From: Lentilactobacillus senioris DSM 24302 = JCM 17472
Lineage (GTDB): Bacteria; Bacillota; Bacilli; Lactobacillales; Lactobacillaceae
Assembly: GCF_001436555.1 (NCBI RefSeq)
Contig: NZ_AYZR01000004.1
Coordinates: 248,001 to 312,000 of the forward strand
Length of the DNA: 64,000 bases
Direction of reading: 5' to 3'
Shown: piece by piece, positions 42,036 through 50,448 of the stretch
How the letters are laid out: each line of letters begins with the position of its first letter
Position numbering within the stretch: the stretch's first letter is position 1
Translations under genes and position numbers: made by a program
Notes under the pieces: model-generated
What the model was told of the DNA's origin: nothing
The model's database searches: none
What the model saw: only the letters and a program-made list of their open reading frames with translations

Positions 42036-42629
42036 TTGAAAAAAATAATAAGTTGGCTACTGCCAATAGCACTGGGAATTATTTTAGCCATCGGAATTCA
42101 AACGTATTTAGTTTCCTTTGTTCGGGTAGATGGTTCCTCGATGCAACCGAATTTGACCAATAATGAACGGGTTTTTTTACTAAGAAAACAGCCAATTAAA
42201 CGTTTTTCAGTAGTGATTTTTGATGCTTACCAAGTGGCGCCTGGGGCAACCAAAGGGAGCAATTTTATAAAGCGAGTAATTGCAGTTCCGGGGGACCGGA
42301 TTAAATACACTAAGCAGGGAAATCTTTATATCAACGGTAAACTAGTGCCACAAAAGTTTATAAGCAAAACTCAGCGAACAACTGAAACTTTGGCGAATGT
42401 TGCCCCTAACGGTTTTGACCTAAAGACGCTTTCCCAACAATGGCGCGGTTATCATGGGCAAAGGATAACAACCGTTCCCAAAAATCAATACTTTGTTATG
42501 GGTGATAATAGAACTGTGTCGTATGATAGCCGAAGCTGGGGCCTGGTTCCTAAAGCTAAAATCAAGGGAGTAGCTTATGCTCCTGGTTGGACTGATCATC
42601 GGAAACAAATCAATGAGGCGAAGAACTAA
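42036..42629 (+). CDS. lepB: Signal peptidase I
   Basis: A 197-residue membrane-anchored protease that removes signal peptides. One N-terminal helix (ISWLLPIALGIILAIGIQTYLV) is followed by the catalytic Ser in DGSSMQPNL, the catalytic Lys in FIKRVIAVPGD, and box E GDNRTVSYDSRSWG. It sits in an accessory cluster and is probably an additional copy; whether another exists elsewhere is not visible. TAGGAG lies 8 bases before TTG at 42036 but only 2 before the ATG at 42030, so TTG is preferred. Length is typical of Gram-positive enzymes. Confidence 0.9.
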   Translation: MKKIISWLLPIALGIILAIGIQTYLVSFVRVDGSSMQPNLTNNERVFLLRKQPIKRFSVVIFDAYQVAPGATKGSNFIKRVIAVPGDRIKYTKQGNLYINGKLVPQKFISKTQRTTETLANVAPNGFDLKTLSQQWRGYHGQRITTVPKNQYFVMGDNRTVSYDSRSWGLVPKAKIKGVAYAPGWTDHRKQINEAKN

Positions 42630-42643
42630 AATTAGGAAGTAAA

Positions 42644-42922
42644 ATGAAAAAGACTATAGCATTAGATCTGTTAGTTACCACCGTTTGGTTTCTGGTAGTA
42701 ATCACCATATTGCTCAATAAATGGTTTCTCTTCTTGAACTTCAATCAAATCGGTATACGAGCGAGTCGTGCGCTTTTTATTGCCTGGAATGCAACTAGTT
42801 ACTGGTCGGTAATGGCCGCAATCCACGGGAAAACTAATTGGTTGGAATGTTGTTGTGATATCGGAATGGAGACCGTGTTGTTTGAGATGTTAGCTTGTTT
42901 TGTGTCGCTATTTTTACACTAA
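42644..42922 (+). CDS. Small membrane protein (92 aa)
   Basis: A 92-residue protein with an N-terminal helix (LLVTTVWFLVVITILLNKWFLFL), a polar middle with three adjacent cysteines (LECCCDIG) and a C-terminal helix (VLFEMLACFVSLFLH). AGGAAG precedes the ATG, 15 bases after the signal peptidase gene, so the two are probably co-transcribed. No family is recognised. Confidence 0.65.
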   Translation: MKKTIALDLLVTTVWFLVVITILLNKWFLFLNFNQIGIRASRALFIAWNATSYWSVMAAIHGKTNWLECCCDIGMETVLFEMLACFVSLFLH

Positions 42923-42958
42923 TAAAATTGCGATTAGGTTTGCGATTTTTTGTCATGA

Positions 42959-43004
42959 ATCGGTAAATGTAACACGTTGCTAGCGTTACGTTTGCCGATT
43001 TTTT
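42959..43004 (+). terminator. Terminator of the signal peptidase operon
   Basis: ATCGGtAAAtGTAAC pairs with GTTACgTTTgCCGAT across a 10-base loop, followed by a T-run. Confidence 0.8.
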
Positions 43005-43034
43005 AATTAATCTAAAACTAGAAAGGAGGCAGTT

Positions 43035-43700
43035 ATGCAATTTGCAACAATGTTAAAACAACGCAGAACGGAATTACAAATGACTCAACAAGAAATGGCT
43101 GATCAGTTGTTTGTTACTAGACAAACTGTATCTCGCTGGGAAAATAATCTCAGTTACCCTAATTTGGACACGTTAGTGGAGATTAGTAACTTGTTAAATT
43201 TATCATTAGATTCATTGTTGAAGGGAGAAGTGGATGTGGTAAGTAAGATTAGTAGCGATGTGAGAGCTAAGGGGAGATACAAGAAATATGCTTTGATTGT
43301 TACCAGTATTTTAGCGTTGATAGTTACAGCGCTTTTGCTGTTAAGTTATGGTAGAGCCACACAAAATCAATTAATTGACCGCATCAACCCATTTTTGGTT
43401 ACTCAAGTGGGATATGGAGTCTTACCTATTAAGAATAAATCAGAAGTTGATACGTTCATTTCAGATGATCCATTTGGCAACGGTGAATGGCTTAAATTTA
43501 AAACCGGAAAGTATACTAACCAAAATCGTTGGGTTATTGTGGCCCATAAGGGATCGTATATAAGCAACGTTAGAACAATAACTAGTAAAGATGTTCCAAC
43601 GGTATTTAAGGAGCAAGTGGGCAATCGTTATTTTCGATATAGTAAAAAAACAATGGGGCCAAGAGTATCAAAGAAATGGTCGCTATCTCCGTTTAGATAG
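43035..43700 (+). CDS. Membrane-anchored XRE-family regulator with an extracellular domain
   Basis: A 221-residue protein: XRE helix-turn-helix (TMLKQRRTELQMTQQEMADQLFVTRQTVSRWENNLSYPN), a short linker, one membrane helix near residues 83-105 (ALIVTSILALIVTALLLLS) and an outer domain of about 115 residues (NPFLVTQVGYGVLPI; WLKFKTGKYTNQNRWVIVAHKG). A direct link from an outside signal to DNA is implied. It differs in the outer part from the pair at 38372 and 39241. AAAGGAGG precedes the ATG. Confidence 0.87.
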   Translation: MQFATMLKQRRTELQMTQQEMADQLFVTRQTVSRWENNLSYPNLDTLVEISNLLNLSLDSLLKGEVDVVSKISSDVRAKGRYKKYALIVTSILALIVTALLLLSYGRATQNQLIDRINPFLVTQVGYGVLPIKNKSEVDTFISDDPFGNGEWLKFKTGKYTNQNRWVIVAHKGSYISNVRTITSKDVPTVFKEQVGNRYFRYSKKTMGPRVSKKWSLSPFR

Positions 43701-43747
43701 TATAACTAGGTTTAATAGAATTGATTCAACTATGGTTTTATAAAAGA

Positions 43748-43780
43748 AAAGGCTGACAATTTTGTCAGCCCTTTTTATTT
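43748..43780 (+). terminator. Terminator of the XRE gene
   Basis: AAAAGGCTGACAA pairs with TTGTCAGCC, followed by CTTTTTATTT. Confidence 0.85.
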
Positions 43781-43794
43781 ATCAGAGTTATTTA

Positions 43795-43849
43795 TTGACT
43801 TTTACTGACTACAAATGTAGACTGTAGAAAAATATGATTTACAAATATA
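43795..43849 (+). promoter_or_regulatory. Copper-regulated promoter with cop boxes
   Basis: TTGACT (43795-43800), 17-base spacer and TAGACT (43818-43823). TACAAATGTA (43810-43819) fits the CopY cop-box TACAnnTGTA and overlaps the -10; TACAAATATA (43840-43849) is a second, imperfect box. Bound CopY would block this promoter until copper rises. Confidence 0.8.
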
Positions 43850-43870
43850 AATGAAAAGAGGTACGGGCTA

Positions 43871-45988
43871 ATGAATGAGCATAAGAATGATTCCCACGAA
43901 ATGCAGATGGACCATTCTCAAATGGATCACTCCCACATGGATCATAGTCACATGAATCACGATCAGATGATGGACATGGGTGGCGGTCACCACGATCACG
44001 GTGGCGACGATATGATGATGCATGGTGATCACATGATGCACATGGGCAACTTGAAGCAAAAGTTTTGGGTGTCTTTAATTTTAACGATTCCGGTTATCAT
44101 AATGAGTCCGATGATGGGGATGCGGTTACCATTTCAGATCACCTTTTTACCATGGTCTGATTATTTAGTAGCTATTATTGGGACGATTATTTTCTTCTAC
44201 GGTGGTAAGCCTTTCTTTACTGGGGCTCGTGGTGAACTGAGTGAGAAGAAACCGGCTATGATGACCCTGATTACAATGGGGATTTCGGTAGCTTATCTCT
44301 ATAGTATCTACGCCGTGATCGCCAATGATATTTTGCACGTGACACCGATGGTGACTGATTTCTTCTGGGAATTAGCTACCTTGATTGATATTATGTTGCT
44401 GGGTCACTGGATTGAAATGGATACGGTGATGAATGCTGGTTCAGCGGTAGATAGCTTAGCAAAACTACTACCAGATAAGGCTCACAAGCTAGTTAATGGT
44501 AAGCCAGAAGATGTGGCAATTAAGGACCTACAAGTTGGTGATCAAGTTCAAGTTCGAGCCGGAGAACAGGTCCCTGCCGATGGAAAAATCGTCAGTGGAA
44601 CCACCAGCGTTAATGAATCTTTGGTGACTGGTGAAGCTCAACAAGTTACTAAACAACCGGATGATGAAGTGGTTGGTGGCTCAGTGAACGGTGATGGGAC
44701 CTTTGTTATGAAGGTTACTGGGACTGGTGAAACCGGATATTTAGCTAAAGTAATGGACCTAGTCAACAGTGCTCAACAACACAAATCCGCTAAGGAAAAC
44801 ATGGCGGACAAGGTGGCTGGCTATCTTTTCTATGCGGCGGTAACGGTGGCGTTGGTGGCCTTTGTGACTTGGCTATTAGTAGATAACTTGGCGGTGGCGT
44901 TATCAGTGGCCGTGACCGTGCTAGTCATTGCTTGTCCTCATGCTTTAGGATTGGCGGTGCCGTTGGTAATTGCTAGAACGACTTCGATTGCTGCCCACCA
45001 CGGGTTGTTAATCCGCAACCGCAACGCAATGGAACAGGTTAACCAAATTAACTATGCTTTAATGGATAAGACCGGAACACTCACCGAGGGTAACTTTAAG
45101 GTTAACAAATACGATACGGTTTCTGCTAGTTTGAGCGCTGACCAAGTCTTAACCATTATGGCTAGCTTAGAAGACGGTTCTAGCCATCCTCTGGCTCGCG
45201 GAATTTTGACCGCTGCTAAGGAACAAAAGTTGAACTGGTCGGCCGCTACCAACGTTCAGCAACTAACTGGAGCTGGATTGAGTGGGGAAGTGGATGGTAA
45301 GCAGTATACTTTGGTTTCAGCAGCTTACCTGGACAAACAAAAATTACAGTATGATAAGCAACAATTTGATCAATTAGCTAGTGCCGGCAATTCGATTAGT
45401 TACCTTATTAGTGGTGATCAAGTATTAGGCTTTGTGGCGCAAGGAGATCAGATCAAGCCAAACGCTAAACATTTAATTGATAGCTTGTTAGCTCAAAACA
45501 TTACGCCGGTAATGTTGACTGGTGATAATGACCAAAGTGCCCGAAACGTTGCTAAGCAATTAGGAATTACCGAAGTCAAAGCCCAACTCCGACCAGAAGA
45601 TAAAGAAAAAGTTGTTGCTCAGTACCAAAGTGAAGGTAACCACGTCATTATGATTGGAGACGGGGTCAACGATGCCCCTAGTTTGGCTCGCGCCGATATC
45701 GGAATTGCGATGGGCGCCGGAACTAACGTGGCGATTGATTCAGCTGATATTGTGTTAGTCAAAAGTGATCCAAACGACGTCGTGGCGTTCTTGGATCTAG
45801 CTCGCAGATCAACTCGTAAGATGACCGAAAACCTTTGGTGGGGAGCGGGTTACAACATTATTACCATCCCACTGGCCGCCGGCATTTTGGCACCAATTGG
45901 TTTCATGTTGAATCCAATGGTCGGAGCGGCAATTATGTCGTTAAGTACCATTATTGTGGCGATTAACGCCCTCAGTTTAAGAATTTAA
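43871..45988 (+). CDS. copB: CopB-type copper-exporting P1B ATPase
   Basis: A 705-residue membrane pump. The N-terminus is a His/Met/Asp-rich cytosolic metal-binding stretch (MDHSHMDHSHMNHDQMM and further GGHHDHGGDD). The transport motif is CPH (Cys355-Pro-His357 in VIACPHALGLAVP), the mark of P1B-3 pumps such as CopB of Enterococcus hirae. DKTGTL, TGEA, HP (SSHPLAR) and GDGVNDAPS are intact. AAAGAGG precedes the ATG. A cop-box promoter lies upstream, but no copY repressor or chaperone gene is adjacent. Confidence 0.93.
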   Translation: MNEHKNDSHEMQMDHSQMDHSHMDHSHMNHDQMMDMGGGHHDHGGDDMMMHGDHMMHMGNLKQKFWVSLILTIPVIIMSPMMGMRLPFQITFLPWSDYLVAIIGTIIFFYGGKPFFTGARGELSEKKPAMMTLITMGISVAYLYSIYAVIANDILHVTPMVTDFFWELATLIDIMLLGHWIEMDTVMNAGSAVDSLAKLLPDKAHKLVNGKPEDVAIKDLQVGDQVQVRAGEQVPADGKIVSGTTSVNESLVTGEAQQVTKQPDDEVVGGSVNGDGTFVMKVTGTGETGYLAKVMDLVNSAQQHKSAKENMADKVAGYLFYAAVTVALVAFVTWLLVDNLAVALSVAVTVLVIACPHALGLAVPLVIARTTSIAAHHGLLIRNRNAMEQVNQINYALMDKTGTLTEGNFKVNKYDTVSASLSADQVLTIMASLEDGSSHPLARGILTAAKEQKLNWSAATNVQQLTGAGLSGEVDGKQYTLVSAAYLDKQKLQYDKQQFDQLASAGNSISYLISGDQVLGFVAQGDQIKPNAKHLIDSLLAQNITPVMLTGDNDQSARNVAKQLGITEVKAQLRPEDKEKVVAQYQSEGNHVIMIGDGVNDAPSLARADIGIAMGAGTNVAIDSADIVLVKSDPNDVVAFLDLARRSTRKMTENLWWGAGYNIITIPLAAGILAPIGFMLNPMVGAAIMSLSTIIVAINALSLRI

Positions 45989-45993
45989 AAAAT

Positions 45994-46034
45994 AAAAAAG
46001 CCATAGATTTCTTTATGAAACCTATGGCTTTTTT
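45994..46034 (+). terminator. Terminator of copB
   Basis: AAAAAGCCATAGaTTTC pairs with GAAAcCTATGGCTTTTT across a short loop, then Ts. Confidence 0.9.
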
Positions 46035-46155
46035 ATTCGGATAAAGGGAGTAAACGTTGATTTGACACTGCTTTATCGCTTTTAGCTAATTTGCAAATCA
46101 CACTAATAATTGATAACATAGTATTGTTTTAATATGGGATAATTGGGGTGTTTTT

Positions 46156-47166
46156 GTGAAGAAGAGAATTCAGTGGGTGGACATAGCTAAGGGGATTGGT
46201 ATTATTGCCGTTGTTATTAGTCATGCGATTCATCCAATTGATACACATTTTTTTGATGTGAGTTTTAAAGTCCTTTATTGGTGGCATATGCCCCTGTTTT
46301 TTATTATCGGTGGCTTTTTCTTAAAACCGATAGTAACTAACTGGGAAGGTATTTGGGAATTTTTTAAGAAAAAGGTCTGGCCTAACATTGTTATCTACTT
46401 TGTTGCCGGGACGTTCTTAATTTTAGCTAGTCACTACCTAGATGGATCTACTTGGGCGTATACACGTGATTATTTTATTCGCCTGATTTACGGTGGTCGT
46501 TCCTTAAATGGTAATTTAACCGTTTTTTGGTTTATTACTGTTTACACGGGTTCCTTAATTACGACTACGGCCATTATTTCGTGGATTAAAAATGTGCCTG
46601 CTCAGTTCATTACGGCGCTTTCTATGTTTGCGGTAGGGGTAAGTTATAAGCACTGGGACCTTGTAGAATTTAAGTTCTTGGATATGGATGTAGTATTGAT
46701 CACTACCTTTTATATGTTAGTGGGCTATTATGTTTTCAAGCATCTCAAAGAAACCTCATGGCATTACTCATTAGGAGTAGCAATTATGGGGCTGTATCTA
46801 TTTCTTATCTACCTTTCTTATAATGGTCACTTTAAATTTAGGATGTTTTTGAAAGCACATACTTTTAATAATACTTTCCTATTAATGTATTTACCGCTAG
46901 TTTTGTGTTTTGGAATTTTTATTATTTGTATTTGGATGGAACAAACTAGTTTATTTGGTTGGTTAAGCGTTGTTGGTAAGCATTCAATGATTATCATGTA
47001 TTTGCATCGCCTAACGTTTGACTACTTTAATCGGTTTATGATTTTTAGAAACTGGGAAAGCCAAGTCATCCTGGGGGTAATCGTGCCATTATTAATTGGC
47101 TTAGTATATGAACAAATTAAGCGACAGTTAGCTAGTCGCAAACGTCTTAGAAACGATTCAAATTAA
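46156..47166 (+). CDS. Acyltransferase-3 family membrane protein
   Basis: A 336-residue membrane protein with about ten helices. The opening RIQWVDIAKGIGIIAVVISHAI carries the family pattern (Arg/Asp near the start and the helix-1 His), and WHMPLFFIIGGFF is the usual helix-2 phrase. Relatives move acetyl or other acyl groups onto surface sugars and wall polymers, which fits the operon. The start is GTG at 46156 behind GGGGTG. It is the first gene of a four-gene operon for a glycerophosphate-containing polymer. Confidence 0.87.
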   Translation: MKKRIQWVDIAKGIGIIAVVISHAIHPIDTHFFDVSFKVLYWWHMPLFFIIGGFFLKPIVTNWEGIWEFFKKKVWPNIVIYFVAGTFLILASHYLDGSTWAYTRDYFIRLIYGGRSLNGNLTVFWFITVYTGSLITTTAIISWIKNVPAQFITALSMFAVGVSYKHWDLVEFKFLDMDVVLITTFYMLVGYYVFKHLKETSWHYSLGVAIMGLYLFLIYLSYNGHFKFRMFLKAHTFNNTFLLMYLPLVLCFGIFIICIWMEQTSLFGWLSVVGKHSMIIMYLHRLTFDYFNRFMIFRNWESQVILGVIVPLLIGLVYEQIKRQLASRKRLRNDSN

Positions 47167-47177
47167 AGGGAGAAACT

Positions 47178-48086
47178 ATGGATTTTGTTATTAATACACC
47201 GTTAAGCTCGCTAACAACTGAAGAAGATTTGATAGCGTACATAAAACAGTTAGCAGGTCAAAATCAACCTGTTACTTTACGGTTAGAAGTAACGGCTGAT
47301 CAAGTAACCGCAGTGAAAAATGCTACGGCAAATGTTGCTATTCCGGTAGAAGTTGTGGTGGCAGGACAGGCTAGCCCGATTACTGGCGATTATCTGTTAA
47401 ATTTGAGAGTGACTGACAAACTCTTTCCAGGGGCATTGGCTCAACTCGCAGCGGTAGTAGCTGCTCATCCTACTAAATTTATTACTAGCTATTATTTGGA
47501 TGTCAACCAAGACCTGGAACGTAGTTTGACGGACTTTATAACTAATCGATCTACCCCAGATAGGCTGATGACTTTGCCACCCGTTCAAGAAGTGGGGCTA
47601 GATAGTAAGCCATTTTTAACATGGTCTGTAGCTGACAAACTGGCTGTGTTACCAATGATCCAACGCTATCGAGTTTTTACTAAAAATGATCGTTTTTCAA
47701 ATCTGACCGATAGATTATGGCCGTATGGTAATGCTTTAAAGATCAGTGCTCTTAACTTTAATTTACCTTTAACTAGCATAGCTCAGCAAATGCACGTTTT
47801 GCAGCATACAGAAGATGTGGTTTACCTAGGGGTTCCTATTATGGCTAGTGATCGGCGAATTATTGCTCCTCAAAATCGGATTAACGAATTGCTGGCAGCG
47901 ATGAAAGCTCCTCAGCCAATTGCATTCAATGAACAATACCATCCATATGTTATCCAAGAACTACAAGCTGCTATTGAATCTCCAGCTTTTAAGGCCCTGG
48001 ATAATAATTTACGATCAAGTTTAAAGCGGCAAATTCAAACTGATTTATCCATTACTGATGGTTATTCGGCAAGCGAAGTAAAGTGA
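47178..48086 (+). CDS. Protein of unknown function in the surface-polymer operon
   Basis: A 302-residue cytosolic protein with no signal peptide or clear membrane helix. The first half looks alpha/beta (VINTPLSSLTTEEDLIAYI; PVTLRLEVTADQV; IPVEVVVAGQ), while the second half is helical (TSIAQQMHVLQHTEDVVYLGVPIM). I recognise no family. It starts 11 bases after the acyltransferase stop behind AAGGGAG, and the glycosyltransferase gene follows after 15 bases, so a role in making the same polymer is likely. Dedicated accessory proteins of this size occur in SecA2 and wall-polymer operons, but no match is shown. Confidence 0.75.
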   Translation: MDFVINTPLSSLTTEEDLIAYIKQLAGQNQPVTLRLEVTADQVTAVKNATANVAIPVEVVVAGQASPITGDYLLNLRVTDKLFPGALAQLAAVVAAHPTKFITSYYLDVNQDLERSLTDFITNRSTPDRLMTLPPVQEVGLDSKPFLTWSVADKLAVLPMIQRYRVFTKNDRFSNLTDRLWPYGNALKISALNFNLPLTSIAQQMHVLQHTEDVVYLGVPIMASDRRIIAPQNRINELLAAMKAPQPIAFNEQYHPYVIQELQAAIESPAFKALDNNLRSSLKRQIQTDLSITDGYSASEVK

Positions 48087-48101
48087 GGTTAAGCATCTAA
48101 C

Positions 48102-50411
48102 ATGAAGTACAGCATAATAACTCCCGTCAAAACGGCCGATATTTCAAAACTCCCATTACTCAAAGAAAATTTGGATAAACAGGGCACTAATGATATTGAA
48201 TGGTTACTAATTGGTAACCAAGAATTAATTAATACTAATTTTGATTGGCAAAGTGACTATCCGATTCACGTTCTTAAAGGTGTTACTGACACCGTTGGAG
48301 GAGCCAGAAATACCGGATTAGACGCTGCAGTTGGTGATTACTTAGTATTTGTGGATGCCGATGACTTTTTGGTACCTGGCACGCTGGCTAAGTATTTACC
48401 AATAGTGGAACAGTTCCAACTTTTAAATTTATGTCAGTATCCAACGTATGAACCTGCTAGCTCCTTTTTGACTAGTATTATTTCTAACGAGGCTAATGAC
48501 AATTTGCCTGATTGGGGAGGACGAGGACGTAAAAAGCACGTTGATTGGCATCAGTTGAATCTATTGAGTGATAATCAGGTAGCTATTGCTGATTCTAAAA
48601 TAGCTAATGGCAAGAATTATCAACAGTGGTTAACTAATAAGTACACTGTTTTTAGTCAAGATAATTGGGATTATGCAATTCATAATTTCTTGCCAGTGGC
48701 TGGAAAGATAGTGTCCCGTCAGTTAGTATTAGACACTAACTCTCGATTTGATGAAGGTAATCAACAATATGGTGATTATCAATTTACACTATCAATCTTG
48801 GATCATTGTCAAACTATTGCCCAACTTGTGCGTCGTACCTATATTAAGGAACGGCATAATGATCCCATTAATGATCCATCGGTGACCCAAGCTTCATTTG
48901 CGGAAAATTGGCAGAATTGGTTGACTGAATTGACCACCGAAGTTTCTAAATTAACTTCCCCTAAATTAAAGGCGGCTGTTGATGGATACGCATTACGGCG
49001 AATTCACCGATTCTTCTATAAGGGGGTTGTCAGCGAAACTAGTGCTGAAGAGCAACCTGAAGTTCTTAATCGTTTGACCACTTATTTGCAAACGTTGCCT
49101 GCCGAAGCCACTCATAATCTGGGCCGAACTAGTCGCAGTATTTTGAAGAAGGTAAGGGATGGTAGAAACGTATCGGCTTACCGCCAAATGAAACGGATAG
49201 TATCTTTACGGTACTTAAAACGAGCATTCTTAAAACACGGTCGTGGTCTTCCTAGAGCTATGTATCAAACAGTTTTCACCAAGTTACCAGTTAAAAAGAA
49301 TTTGGTGATTTACGAGTCATTTTTGGGTCGTAATTATTCTGATAGTCCTAAGTATATCTATGAATACTTACGCAAAAATTTTCCCGGCAAATACAAGCAC
49401 GTTTGGATTGTAGCCAAGGGAGCAGATGTTAACATTCCTAAGCATAAAGATACTATTACTGTTCGGCGCTTTAGCTTTAGATATATGTACTATATGGCCG
49501 TTTCTAATTATCAAGTTATTAATATGCGTCAACCACAGTGGTTCCAAAAACGTCCTGGAGCCAAATTCCTATCAACTTGGCATGGAACACCATTGAAGCA
49601 TTTAGTGTTTGATATGGATAATGTGGCGTCAGCCAATCCGCTATACAAACAAATTTTTTATAAGCAATCACGGCAATGGGACTACTTAGTAACGGCTAAC
49701 CAGTTTTCTGTTGATGTATTCAAGCATGCTTTTATGTATCCAGAAGATAAGATGATCAAGTCAGGTTATCCTAGAAATGATATCTTAAATGCGCCAGATA
49801 AAGATGAACGGCAAGCTCAGATTAAGGCTAAACTACACATTCCTGCTGATAAAAAGGTAATTTTATATGCACCTACCTGGCGAGACGACGAGTACTATGG
49901 GGTAGGGCAGTATAAATTTGATTTGAAATTAGATATTTTACGCTTAAAACGAGAATTAGGCGATGATTACGTATTGGTTTTGAGAACTCATTACTTCATT
50001 GCGGATCATTTGGATACTTCTGGATTTGGCGATTTTGTTTTTAACGAATCTAGTTATGATGATATTGCAGAATTATATTTAATTTCGGATATTTTAATTA
50101 CCGATTATTCTAGTGTGTTCTTCGATTATGCGGTCTTAAAACGTCCAATTCTTTATTTTGTTTATGATTATGAAAAATATGCTAGTGTTTTGCGGGGCTT
50201 TTATCTTAATATGGATAAAGACCTACCAGGACCATTGTTGAAAACTAATGATGAAGTGATTAATGCTATTAAGCATATTGATGGTGTAACTGCTGAATAT
50301 CACGATCGTTATCAAGCCTTCAGCAATCGATTCAACAATTGGGAAGATGGTCACGCTACTGAAAGAGTAGTGAACACGGTATTTTTAGATCAACCGATGC
50401 CTAAGCGCTAA
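48102..50411 (+). CDS. Fused glycosyltransferase (GT2-like) and TagF-like glycerophosphotransferase
   Basis: A 769-residue protein. Residues about 1-250 are a GT-A type domain (YSIITPV start; GGARNTGLDAAVGDYLVFVDADDFL with the DxD-like metal site). Residues about 395-765 are a CDP-glycerol glycerophosphotransferase (TagF) domain with His494 in STWHGTPLKHL, APTWRDDE, His630 in LRTHYFIA, and ITDYSSVFFDYA, so it looks active. It would add a sugar and glycerol phosphate to a wall polymer at the membrane face. The ribosome binding site (GAGG) is weak and distant from the ATG. Confidence 0.85.
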   Translation: MKYSIITPVKTADISKLPLLKENLDKQGTNDIEWLLIGNQELINTNFDWQSDYPIHVLKGVTDTVGGARNTGLDAAVGDYLVFVDADDFLVPGTLAKYLPIVEQFQLLNLCQYPTYEPASSFLTSIISNEANDNLPDWGGRGRKKHVDWHQLNLLSDNQVAIADSKIANGKNYQQWLTNKYTVFSQDNWDYAIHNFLPVAGKIVSRQLVLDTNSRFDEGNQQYGDYQFTLSILDHCQTIAQLVRRTYIKERHNDPINDPSVTQASFAENWQNWLTELTTEVSKLTSPKLKAAVDGYALRRIHRFFYKGVVSETSAEEQPEVLNRLTTYLQTLPAEATHNLGRTSRSILKKVRDGRNVSAYRQMKRIVSLRYLKRAFLKHGRGLPRAMYQTVFTKLPVKKNLVIYESFLGRNYSDSPKYIYEYLRKNFPGKYKHVWIVAKGADVNIPKHKDTITVRRFSFRYMYYMAVSNYQVINMRQPQWFQKRPGAKFLSTWHGTPLKHLVFDMDNVASANPLYKQIFYKQSRQWDYLVTANQFSVDVFKHAFMYPEDKMIKSGYPRNDILNAPDKDERQAQIKAKLHIPADKKVILYAPTWRDDEYYGVGQYKFDLKLDILRLKRELGDDYVLVLRTHYFIADHLDTSGFGDFVFNESSYDDIAELYLISDILITDYSSVFFDYAVLKRPILYFVYDYEKYASVLRGFYLNMDKDLPGPLLKTNDEVINAIKHIDGVTAEYHDRYQAFSNRFNNWEDGHATERVVNTVFLDQPMPKR

Positions 50412-50448
50412 GTTGATGATTGGAAATGAAAGGTGAAATCTGTTAGTA

